From: CALABS01 sp050260775
GTDB taxonomy: Bacteria > Pseudomonadota > Alphaproteobacteria > Rhodospirillales > Magnetospirillaceae
Length of the DNA: 64,000 nt
NCBI GenBank assembly: GCA_050260775.1
Contig: JBLNCP010000039.1
Location: 62,001 to 126,000 of the forward strand
Reading direction: 5' to 3'
The notes under the pieces were generated by a model. It was given only the letters and a program-made list of their open reading frames with translations. It had not been told where the DNA came from and searched no databases. Shown here piece after piece: positions 17,032 to 24,270 of the stretch. Each line of letters starts with the position of its first letter. The first letter of the stretch is position 1. A program made the position numbers and the translations under genes.

Positions 17032-18366
17032 ATGATACCCCGTTACTCCCGGCCCCAGGCCGTCGCCATCTGGGACCCCGCCAACAAGTTCAAGATCTGG
17101 TTCGAGATCGAGGCCCATGCCTGCGACGCGCTGGCCGATCTGGGCGTGATCCCGAAGGACGCCGCCAAGGCGGTGTGGGAACGCGGTTCCAAGCCCTACA
17201 CCCCCGAGCGCATCGCCCGCATCGACGCCATCGAGGCCGAGACCAAGCACGACGTCATCGCCTTCCTGACCGAACTGGCCGAGCATGTCGGCCCCGAGTC
17301 GCGCTTCGTGCACCAGGGCATGACCTCGTCGGACGTGCTCGACACCTGCCTGGCGGTGCAGCTCAAGCAGTCGGCGGACATCCTGCTCGACGACCTCGAC
17401 AAGCTGCTGGCCGCGCTCGAGCGCCGCGCCTTCGAGACCAAGGACCTGGTGTGCATGGGCCGCAGCCACGGCATCCACGCCGAGCCGGTCACCATCGGCC
17501 TCAAGTTCGCCGGCTTCCATGCCGAGTTCCAGCGCGCCAAGGCCCGCCTGCTCGCCGCGCGTGACGACATCGCCACCTGCGCCATCTCGGGCGCGGTCGG
17601 CACCTTCGCCAACATCGACCCGCGCGTCGAGGAGCATGTCGCCGCCAAGCTGGGCCTCACCCCCGAGCCGGTGTCGACCCAGGTGATCCCGCGCGACCGC
17701 CACGCCCAGTTCTTCGCGACGCTCGGCACCATCGCCAGCTCGATCGAGCGCGTGGCCGTCGAGATCCGCCACATGCAGCGCACCGAGGTCCGCGAGGCCG
17801 AGGAATACTTCTCGCCCGGCCAGAAGGGCAGCTCGGCGATGCCGCACAAGCGCAACCCGGTGCTGACTGAGAACCTGACCGGCCTGGCCCGCATGGTGCG
17901 TGGCTATGTCGTTCCCGCCATGGAGAACGTGGCGCTGTGGCACGAGCGCGACATCTCGCACTCGTCGGTCGAGCGCTACATCGGCCCCGACGCCACCATC
18001 ACCCTCGACTTCGCGCTGGCCCGCCTCACCGGCGTGGTCGACAAGCTGGTGATCTACCCCGACGTGGTCGAGCGCAACCTCAACCAGCTGGGCGGCCTGA
18101 TCTTCTCGCAGCGCGTCCTGCTGGCCCTGACCCAGGCCGGCACCAGCCGCGAGGACGCCTACCGCCTGGTGCAGCGCAACGCCATGCAGGTGTGGGACGC
18201 CGCCGGCCAGGGCAAGGAGACCAAGGGCCAGTTCCTGTCCCTGCTCAAGGGTGACCCCGAGGTGACCAAGGCGCTGTCGCCCGCCCAGATCGACGATCTG
18301 TTCGACCTCGGCTACCACACCAAGCACATCGACACCATCTTCACCCGCGTGTTCGGGCGGGCGTAG
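17032..18366 (+). CDS. purB: Adenylosuccinate lyase
   Basis: 444 residues, normal length. It cleaves SAICAR to AICAR and adenylosuccinate to AMP, releasing fumarate, in purine synthesis. Fumarase/aspartase superfamily motifs are present: FVHQGMTSSDVLDTCLA, VCMGRSHGIHAEPVT, and the signature loop GSSAMPHKRNPVLTENL with the catalytic Ser. It begins a purine region (purC, purS follow; purQ, purL at 42.8-45.7 kb). Followed by REP-like repeats and a bidirectional terminator. Confidence 0.97.
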   Translation: MIPRYSRPQAVAIWDPANKFKIWFEIEAHACDALADLGVIPKDAAKAVWERGSKPYTPERIARIDAIEAETKHDVIAFLTELAEHVGPESRFVHQGMTSSDVLDTCLAVQLKQSADILLDDLDKLLAALERRAFETKDLVCMGRSHGIHAEPVTIGLKFAGFHAEFQRAKARLLAARDDIATCAISGAVGTFANIDPRVEEHVAAKLGLTPEPVSTQVIPRDRHAQFFATLGTIASSIERVAVEIRHMQRTEVREAEEYFSPGQKGSSAMPHKRNPVLTENLTGLARMVRGYVVPAMENVALWHERDISHSSVERYIGPDATITLDFALARLTGVVDKLVIYPDVVERNLNQLGGLIFSQRVLLALTQAGTSREDAYRLVQRNAMQVWDAAGQGKETKGQFLSLLKGDPEVTKALSPAQIDDLFDLGYHTKHIDTIFTRVFGRA

Positions 18367-18371
18367 GCGTC

Positions 18372-18440
18372 GTCATCCCGAGGGAGCGCCCGGGCGACCT
18401 GGCCCGGCCGCACAAGATCCTTCGCTACGCTCAGGATGAC
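18372..18440. repeat. REP-like dispersed palindromic repeat, copy A
   Basis: Begins GTCATCCCGAG and ends CTCAGGATGAC: outer arms are inverted repeats and the inner part carries AGATCCTTCG. Related to copies B (18463-18557) and C (40744-40834). Such GTCATCCTGAG-GAAGGATCT elements are common between genes in alphaproteobacteria. Copy A lacks the left GAAGGATCT arm. Confidence 0.75.
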
Positions 18441-18462
18441 AGGGAAAGCGCCTCCCCCAACT

Positions 18463-18557
18463 GTCATCCTGAGGGAGCGCAGGCGACCGAAGGATCTCCC
18501 CGGCCTCGGGCGGCATGGTCCGCCGGCGTGAGATCCTTCGCTCACGCTCAGGATGAC
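18463..18557. repeat. REP-like dispersed palindromic repeat, copy B
   Basis: Full-length unit: GTCATCCTGAGGGAGCGCA, then CGAAGGATCT, a GC-rich centre, AGATCCTTCG and GCTCAGGATGAC. The two halves pair as one long imperfect hairpin. Tandem with copy A between purB and the zeta-inhibitor gene. Confidence 0.8.
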
Positions 18558-18567
18558 AGGGAGCGAC

Positions 18568-18600
18568 AAAAAAGCCCCCTTCCGGCGGAAGGGGGCTTTT
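18568..18600. terminator. Bidirectional terminator between purB and the zeta-inhibitor gene
   Basis: AAAAAAGCCCCCTTCCGGCGGAAGGGGGCTTTT: a strong stem with a short loop, flanked by A-run and T-run, lies between convergent genes and can serve both. Confidence 0.9.
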
Positions 18601-18617
18601 CATGCCCGGAAGCGCGG

Positions 18618-18944
18618 TCAGCGCAACGTCTCGCTGACGACCTGCTCGCGCGCCAGCTCCTGCAGCCGCAGGGCCTCGCGGCGGATTTCATCCTCGTGGA
18701 TACCGACCCCGCGCTCGGCGAAGTCGCGCATCACCTTGTGACAGGCGTCATGGTCCGGTTCGGTGAATTCGGCATCCACCACCGAAAGGGCGTAGGCCTT
18801 GGCCGCGTCGTCGGCGAGGCCCAAATGTGCGGCGGCCCACAGGCCCAGCAGCTTGTCCCTACGGATGTGGACCTTGAACTCGGTTTCCTGGTCCAGGCGG
18901 TATTTTGCTTCGAAGGCTTTCTCTCGGTCCTCGAAAGTTGTCAT
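18618..18944 (-). CDS. F1F0-ATP synthase inhibitor zeta subunit (DUF1476 family)
   Basis: 108 residues from the ATG at 18944. Matches the DUF1476/ATPase inhibitor zeta family (PF07345): FEDREKAFEAKYRLDQE at the N-terminus, then ARRDKLLGLWAA-type sequence (RRDKLLGLWAAAHLGL) and a helical C-terminus. In Paracoccus the zeta subunit blocks reverse rotation of the F1 motor. A gene of this family next to purB/purC is common in alphaproteobacteria. Convergent with purB, divergent from the NRDE gene. Confidence 0.9.
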   Translation of the reverse strand: MTTFEDREKAFEAKYRLDQETEFKVHIRRDKLLGLWAAAHLGLADDAAKAYALSVVDAEFTEPDHDACHKVMRDFAERGVGIHEDEIRREALRLQELAREQVVSETLR

Positions 18945-19058
18945 GATGCGCGACACCCCTTTGCCCACTCTTGAGGTGGTTGTTGTTGCTTTCCATTGCC
19001 ATGGCGGCGGATGTGTTATAGCCGCGGACCGGGCGGGTAGGAACCGGGATTCTCTCGC

Positions 19059-19808
19059 ATGTGCACACTGGTTTTGCTGCGTCGGACCAACCACCACTGG
19101 CCGTTGCTGATCGCCGCCAACCGCGACGAGATGGCCGGCCGTCCCTGGCGGGCGCCGGGGCGCCACTGGCCCGACCGCGCCGAAGTCGTCGCCGGCCTCG
19201 ACGAACTGGCCGGCGGCAGCTGGATGGGGCTGAACGATTTCGGGGTGACGGCGGCGATCCTCAACCGGACGGGAACGCTGGGGCCGGCCGCCGGCAAGCG
19301 CTCGCGCGGCGAATTGGTGCTCGAGGCCCTGGACCATGCCGACGCGGTGGTGGCGGCCGAGGCGCTGGCGCAGTTGGATGGCCGCGCCTATCGCGCCTTC
19401 AACATGGTGGTGGCCGACAACCGCGACGCCTTCTGGATCCGCGCCGACGGCGGCGCCCGCGTCCACGTCCACCCCATCGGCGAGGGCCTGCACATGCTGA
19501 CCGCCCTCGATCTCGACGACCGCGCCAGTCCCCGCGTCGCCGCCTACCTGCCGCGCTTCCGCGCCGCCGCCACGCCCGCCCCCGAAACCGGCGACTGGTC
19601 GGAGTGGACGCGGCTGCTGGCCGATGGCGGCGGCGGGACCGACGGCGAGGAGATGCCTGCCATGTGCTTCACCCGCCCCGACGGGTTCGGCACGGTGTCG
19701 AGCTCGCTGCTGGCGCTGCCCGCGGTCGAGGCCGAAGCCAAGCCGTTGTGGTTGTTCGCGCCCGGCCGCCCCGACCGGGCGGAGTATGCCCCCCTGGCGC
19801 TCGGCTGA
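19059..19808 (+). CDS. NRDE (TANGO2-like) family protein
   Basis: 249 residues beginning MCTLVLL, with the defining motif LIAANRDE near residue 24, then RPWRAPGRHWP and GGSWMGLNDFGVTAAILNR (PF05742). The N-terminal Met-Cys and fold resemble Ntn hydrolases, but no activity is settled for bacterial members; the human homologue TANGO2 is linked to lipid/heme handling. Its start lies 114 bases from the divergent zeta-inhibitor gene. It precedes purC by 157 bases. Confidence 0.88.
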   Translation: MCTLVLLRRTNHHWPLLIAANRDEMAGRPWRAPGRHWPDRAEVVAGLDELAGGSWMGLNDFGVTAAILNRTGTLGPAAGKRSRGELVLEALDHADAVVAAEALAQLDGRAYRAFNMVVADNRDAFWIRADGGARVHVHPIGEGLHMLTALDLDDRASPRVAAYLPRFRAAATPAPETGDWSEWTRLLADGGGGTDGEEMPAMCFTRPDGFGTVSSSLLALPAVEAEAKPLWLFAPGRPDRAEYAPLALG

Positions 19809-19965
19809 GCACCCTTCGGGGGATGGGGCCTCCGGAAGGGCGACGGCACGTTGTCTCCCCCGCCCATCCCTGCTATATCAAACGCGAATCGATCGACGGC
19901 AGTCGATCGAAACCGCCTCCCATTCCCGCGCGCCCCGGCGCGCCCTTCTTTTCCGGATGTTTCCC

Positions 19966-20730
19966 ATGGCCAGACGCAGACAGATTTACGAAGGCAAGGC
20001 CAAGGTGCTGTTCGAGGGCCCCGAGCCCGGCACCCTGGTCCAGTACTTCAAGGACGACGCCACGGCCTTCAACAACAAGAAGAAGGGCACCATCACCGGC
20101 AAGGGCGTGCTCAACAACCGCATCAGCGAGTACCTGATGCTGAAGCTGGGCGAGATCGGCATCCCCACCCACTTCGTGCGCCGCCTCAACATGCGCGAGC
20201 AGCTGGTGCGCGAGGTCGAGATCATTCCGCTCGAGGTGGTGATCCGCAACATCGCCGCCGGCTCGCTGGCCCAGCGCTTCGGCCTGTCGGAAGGCACGCC
20301 GCTGCCGCGCTCCATCGTCGAGTACTACTTCAAGTCGGATGCGCTGAACGACCCCATGGTGTCGGAAGAGCACATCACCGCCTTCGGCTGGGCCAACACC
20401 CAGGATCTCGACGAGATCATGTCGCTGTCGCTCAGGATCAACGACTTCCTGACCGGCCTGTTCCTCGGCGTCGGCATCCGCCTGGTCGACTTCAAGCTGG
20501 AGTTCGGCCGCCTCTACAACGGCGACGACATGCAGATCGTGCTGGCCGACGAGATCAGCCCGGACAATTGCCGTCTGTGGGATCTCAAGACCAACGAGAA
20601 GATGGACAAGGACCGCTTCCGCCGCGACCTCGGCAACGTCGAGGACGCCTACCAGGAAGTGGCCCGCCGCCTCGGCATCCTGCCCGAAGGAGGTCCCCGC
20701 GACCTCAAGGGCCCGGCAACGATGCAGTAA
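19966..20730 (+). CDS. purC: Phosphoribosylaminoimidazole-succinocarboxamide synthase (SAICAR synthetase)
   Basis: 254 residues from the ATG at 19966 (an ATG at 19957 would add three). It joins CAIR with aspartate using ATP. Visible family motifs: QIYEGKAKVLFEGPEPGTLV, EVVIRNIAAGSLAQRFG, and LVDFKLEFGRL followed by VLADEISPDNCRLWD. A 14-base gap to purS suggests co-transcription. Confidence 0.97.
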   Translation: MARRRQIYEGKAKVLFEGPEPGTLVQYFKDDATAFNNKKKGTITGKGVLNNRISEYLMLKLGEIGIPTHFVRRLNMREQLVREVEIIPLEVVIRNIAAGSLAQRFGLSEGTPLPRSIVEYYFKSDALNDPMVSEEHITAFGWANTQDLDEIMSLSLRINDFLTGLFLGVGIRLVDFKLEFGRLYNGDDMQIVLADEISPDNCRLWDLKTNEKMDKDRFRRDLGNVEDAYQEVARRLGILPEGGPRDLKGPATMQ

Positions 20731-20744
20731 GCAGGGGAACGATT

Positions 20745-20987
20745 GTGAAGGCCAAGATCCACATCACTCTGAAGAACGGCGTGCTCGACCCCCAGGGCAA
20801 GGCGGTGCAGCACGCGCTGGCCTCGCTGGGCTTCGGCGGCGTCAACGACGTGCGCCAGGGCAAGTTCATCGAGCTCGACATCGCCGAGACCGACAAGGCC
20901 AAGGCCAAGGAACAGGTCGAGCAGATGTGCAAGGGCCTGCTCGCCAACACGGTGATCGAGAACTACACCATCGACCTGGTCGACTGA
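20745..20987 (+). CDS. purS: Phosphoribosylformylglycinamidine synthase subunit PurS
   Basis: 80 residues from a GTG at 20745 with SD AGGGGAA. Small ferredoxin-like subunit (KAKIHITLKNGVLDPQGKAV, GFGGVNDVRQGKFIELDI) that bridges PurL and PurQ in the three-part FGAM synthase. In this window purQ and purL lie 22 kb away on the opposite strand rather than directly downstream, which is the usual position. Followed by a strong terminator. Confidence 0.95.
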   Translation: MKAKIHITLKNGVLDPQGKAVQHALASLGFGGVNDVRQGKFIELDIAETDKAKAKEQVEQMCKGLLANTVIENYTIDLVD

Positions 20988-21004
20988 GTTCCCGGGCATC
21001 GCAC

Positions 21005-21042
21005 GAAAAAAAGCCGGACGGGCGACCGTCCGGCTTTTTTTG
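21005..21042. terminator. Bidirectional terminator between purS and pyk
   Basis: A 10-bp perfect stem AGCCGGACGG/CCGTCCGGCT with 4-base loop, flanked by A7 and T7, separates the convergent purS and pyruvate kinase genes. Confidence 0.92.
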
Positions 21043-21062
21043 TCCCTCCGTCATCCTGCTCG

Positions 21063-22505
21063 TCAGACGTGCCCGCCCTCCTCGATCTCCACCACCCGCA
21101 GGATGTTGGTGGTGCCCGACAGGCCGAAGGGGACGCCGGCGGTGACCACGATGCGGTCGCCGACGGTGGCGAAGCCCTCGCCCTGGGCGGTCTTGACCGC
21201 CTTGTTGACCATCTCGGTGAAGCTGCGCACCTCGCTGGTCTGCACGTTGTGGGCCCCCCACACCAGGGCGAGCTGGCGGGCCACCTCGATGTCGGAGGTC
21301 AGGCTGACGATGGGCTGGTCGGGCCGCTCGCGGGCGGCGCGCAGGGTCGTCGATCCCGACGAGGTGAAGGTGACGATCGCCGCCGCGTTCAGCGTCGAGG
21401 CCACCTGGCGTGCGGCGGCCGAGATGGCGTCGCGCGTGGTGTTCTCGGGCCGCGTCCGCGAGGCGTCGGTGATGATGCGGTACTGGTCGTCGTGCTCGAC
21501 CCGGTTGACGATGCGGTCCATCATGGTCACCGCGTCGATCGGATAATCGCCGGAAGCCGTCTCCGCCGACAGCATCACCGCGTCGGCGCCGTCGTAGACG
21601 GCGGTAGCCACGTCCGAGGCCTCGGCGCGGGTCGGCGACGGCGAATGGACCATGGAATCGAGCATCTGGGTCGCCACCACCACCGGCTTGCCGGTGGTGC
21701 GGCACGCCCGCACGATGCGCTTCTGCAGGATCGGCACGGTCTCGGGCGGGCATTCGACGCCGAGGTCGCCGCGCGCCACCATCACCGCGTCGGACAGCGC
21801 GATGATCTCTTCGAGATGGTCGATGGCCGAGGGCTTCTCGAGCTTGGACAACAGCCGCACCCGGCTGCCGACCCGCTCGCTGATGCGGCGGCGGGCCTCC
21901 AGCACGTCGGTGGGCCGCTGCACGAACGACAGCGCGATCCAATCCACCCCCATGTCGACGGCGAATTCCAGGTCGGCGATGTCCTTGTCGGTCAAGGGCG
22001 AGATCGGCAGCACCACGTTGGGCACGTTGACGCCCTTGTGGTTGGACAACTCGCCGCCGGTGATCACGCGGGTCTCGGCGAAGTCGCCGCCGTGCTTCTC
22101 GACTCTCAGGCGGATGCGGCCGTCGTCGAGCAGCAGGTCGGTGCCGGCGGCCAGGGCCGCGAACACCTCGGGATGGGGCAGCGGCGCCCGCTCGGCGGTG
22201 CCGAGGGCCTCGCCGAGATCGAGGCGGAAGGCGGCGCCGGTGTCGAGGCGGACCTTGCCGCCCTCGAAATTGCCGACGCGCAGCTTGGGCCCCTGAAGGT
22301 CGGCGAGGATGCCGATCGGACGGCGGACCTTGCGTTCGACCTCGCGGATGGTGTCGTAGCGGGCCTTGTGGTCGGCGTGGGTGCCGTGGCTGAAGTTCAG
22401 GCGAAACACGTCGGCGCCGGCGACGAACAGGCCCTCGATGGCCTGGGGCGTCGAGCTGGCGGGGCCCAACGTGGCGATGATCTTCGCGTTTCTTGTTCTT
22501 CTCAT
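21063..22505 (-). CDS. pyk: Pyruvate kinase
   Basis: 480 residues from the ATG at 22505, with SD AAGGAAGGA. It converts phosphoenolpyruvate and ADP to pyruvate and ATP. Motifs in order: KIIATLGPASS, RLNFSHGTHADHKARYD, ILADLQGPKLRVG, LLSKLEKPSAIDHLEEI (active-site Lys region), MVARGDLGVECPPETV, VVATQMLDSM and AVMLSAETASGDYP; a C-terminal alpha/beta domain follows. Monocistronic; convergent with purS across a shared terminator. Confidence 0.96.
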   Translation of the reverse strand: MRRTRNAKIIATLGPASSTPQAIEGLFVAGADVFRLNFSHGTHADHKARYDTIREVERKVRRPIGILADLQGPKLRVGNFEGGKVRLDTGAAFRLDLGEALGTAERAPLPHPEVFAALAAGTDLLLDDGRIRLRVEKHGGDFAETRVITGGELSNHKGVNVPNVVLPISPLTDKDIADLEFAVDMGVDWIALSFVQRPTDVLEARRRISERVGSRVRLLSKLEKPSAIDHLEEIIALSDAVMVARGDLGVECPPETVPILQKRIVRACRTTGKPVVVATQMLDSMVHSPSPTRAEASDVATAVYDGADAVMLSAETASGDYPIDAVTMMDRIVNRVEHDDQYRIITDASRTRPENTTRDAISAAARQVASTLNAAAIVTFTSSGSTTLRAARERPDQPIVSLTSDIEVARQLALVWGAHNVQTSEVRSFTEMVNKAVKTAQGEGFATVGDRIVVTAGVPFGLSGTTNILRVVEIEEGGHV

Positions 22506-22661
22506 CGCATGTCCTTCCTTAGGTTTGGGCCGCACCATACCAGACCGGCGGCGGCGCGCATACCTGCCCCGGGGAGGGAGCACGCGACCTATACCCTATG
22601 TGGGGCCGGACCCTACCACGGGTAGTGAATCGGGCGGGCGGAAGGGGATCTTCGGATGAGC

Positions 22662-23402
22662 TCAGGCGCCGGCGGCGCGCTGGCGCTGGCTGTGGTAGCG
22701 CGCCACCACCCAGCCGAGGTGGGTCTCCATCGCCTCTGCGGCGCGATCGGCGTCACCGGCCTTGATGGCCTCGAACACGGCGCGATGGTGGTCGAGGATG
22801 GTGCGGTCATCCTCGGGCGTCGGGAACAGCTCATAGCGGTGGTAATCGAGCATCTGCTGCAGGATGCCGCGGATCACCCCCATCAGGTGCAGGTAGATGC
22901 CCGATCCCGACGCCTTGGCGATGGCGAGGTGGAAACGGATGTCGTTCTCGGTCTTGTGCTTGCCGCGCGAGATGTCGGCCTCGGTGGCGGCCATGATCTC
23001 GGCCAATTCGGCGATGTTCTCGGACGCGGCATGGCCGGCGGCGCGCCGCACCGCCCAGGTTTCGAGGATCGCGCGCAACTCGGCGAGGTCGTTCAGGTTC
23101 TCGCAATTCACCCGCACCAGCTCGACCAGCGCCGGATCGACCGTGCTCGCGCTGGAGATGACGCGCGTGCCGCCGCCCTGGACGGCGACCAGGAAGCCCT
23201 GGGTCTTGAGCTGCTGGAGGGCGGCACGCACCGACACGCGCGACACGCCCATGTCCTCCGCCAACTGGCGCTCACCCGGCAGACGCTGGCCCGGCCCCCA
23301 CTCGCCGGAGGCGATTCGCGCGAGGATGCGGTCGGCGACACGGTCGGAAACCTTGCCTCCCTTGGCGGGGGCGGTGAGATCGCTGAGTATGGACTTGGTC
23401 AT
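22662..23402 (-). CDS. FadR-type GntR-family regulator (FCD domain)
   Basis: 246 residues. An N-terminal winged helix at about 15-85 (RLPGERQLAEDMGVSRVSVR, ALQQLKTQGFL) is followed by an all-helical FCD ligand domain (AELRAILETWAVRRAAGHA, NDIRFHLAIAKASGSGIY, HHRAVFEAIKAGDADRAAE) with the His/Asp residues that bind metal in this subfamily. These regulators sense small carboxylic acids and usually control adjacent catabolic genes. It lies 31 bases after the FAH-family gene, so that enzyme's substrate or product may be the effector (inference). Confidence 0.88.
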   Translation of the reverse strand: MTKSILSDLTAPAKGGKVSDRVADRILARIASGEWGPGQRLPGERQLAEDMGVSRVSVRAALQQLKTQGFLVAVQGGGTRVISSASTVDPALVELVRVNCENLNDLAELRAILETWAVRRAAGHAASENIAELAEIMAATEADISRGKHKTENDIRFHLAIAKASGSGIYLHLMGVIRGILQQMLDYHRYELFPTPEDDRTILDHHRAVFEAIKAGDADRAAEAMETHLGWVVARYHSQRQRAAGA

Positions 23403-23433
23403 AGGTGGATGGTGCCGGGGCCTGTGCGTTGCG

Positions 23434-24270
23434 TCAAGCCGACACCACGCGGCATGATTGCTTTCCGAGGCCCTCAACCCCCACTTCCATGCGATCGCCG
23501 GGCTGGAGATAGGCGCCGGTGCCCAGGCCGACGCCCGCCGGCGTACCGGTGAGGACGACGTCCCCCGGTGCCAGTTCCATGAAGCGCGACAGATAGGAAA
23601 CCAGGGACGCGGCCCCGAACACCATGTCGGCGGTGGTGCCATCCTGGCGGCGGTGGCCGTTGACCTCGGTCCACAGCCTGAGGGCCTGGGGGTCGGCCAC
23701 CTCGTCGGCGGTGACCAGCCAGGGCCCCAGCGGACAGAACCCGGGCGCCGACTTGCCCTTGATCCACTGGCCGCCCCGCTCGATCTGCCAATCCCTGGCG
23801 GATACGTCGTTGGCCGTCATGTAGCCGGCGACATGGGCCAGGGCGTCGGCCTCGGCGACCTGCCAGGCCCGGCGGCCGATGACCAGCGCCAGTTCCACCT
23901 CGTAGTCCAGCTTGGCGGTGCCGGGGGGATAGACGAGGTCGTCGGTGGGGCCGGCCAGCGATCCCGCATGCTTGCTGAAGACGATGGGCTCGACCGGCAG
24001 CGCCATGCCGGATTCGGCGGCGTGGTCGCGGTAGTTGAGGCCGATGGCGATGATGGTGCCGATTCCGGCCACGGGCACGCCGAGCCGAGTGTCGGGGGGC
24101 ACCTCGGGCAGGGTCGCGGGGGCGATATGGGCAAGGCGCGCCAGCCGCTCGGGCGCCAGCATGGCGGCGTCGACGTCGGTGCAATGATGGCTGAGATCGC
24201 GCACACGGCCGCGCGCATCCACCAGGCCCGGCCGCTCGGAGCCGGGAGCACCCCAACGAACAAGCTTCAC
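23434..24270 (-). CDS. Fumarylacetoacetate hydrolase (FAH) family enzyme
   Basis: 278 residues from a GTG at 24270 overlapping the stop of the GGDEF-EAL gene (GTGA). C-terminal FAH fold with LNYRDHAAESG, PIVFSKHAGSLAGP, metal-binding YEVELALVIGRRAWQV and GDVVLTGTPAGVGLG. The family covers hydrolases, decarboxylases and isomerases acting on beta-diketo acids, such as acylpyruvases and 2-hydroxyhepta-dienedioate isomerases; the substrate cannot be read from sequence. Flanked by a c-di-GMP protein and a FadR-type regulator, an unusual mix for one operon. Confidence 0.88.
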   Translation of the reverse strand: MKLVRWGAPGSERPGLVDARGRVRDLSHHCTDVDAAMLAPERLARLAHIAPATLPEVPPDTRLGVPVAGIGTIIAIGLNYRDHAAESGMALPVEPIVFSKHAGSLAGPTDDLVYPPGTAKLDYEVELALVIGRRAWQVAEADALAHVAGYMTANDVSARDWQIERGGQWIKGKSAPGFCPLGPWLVTADEVADPQALRLWTEVNGHRRQDGTTADMVFGAASLVSYLSRFMELAPGDVVLTGTPAGVGLGTGAYLQPGDRMEVGVEGLGKQSCRVVSA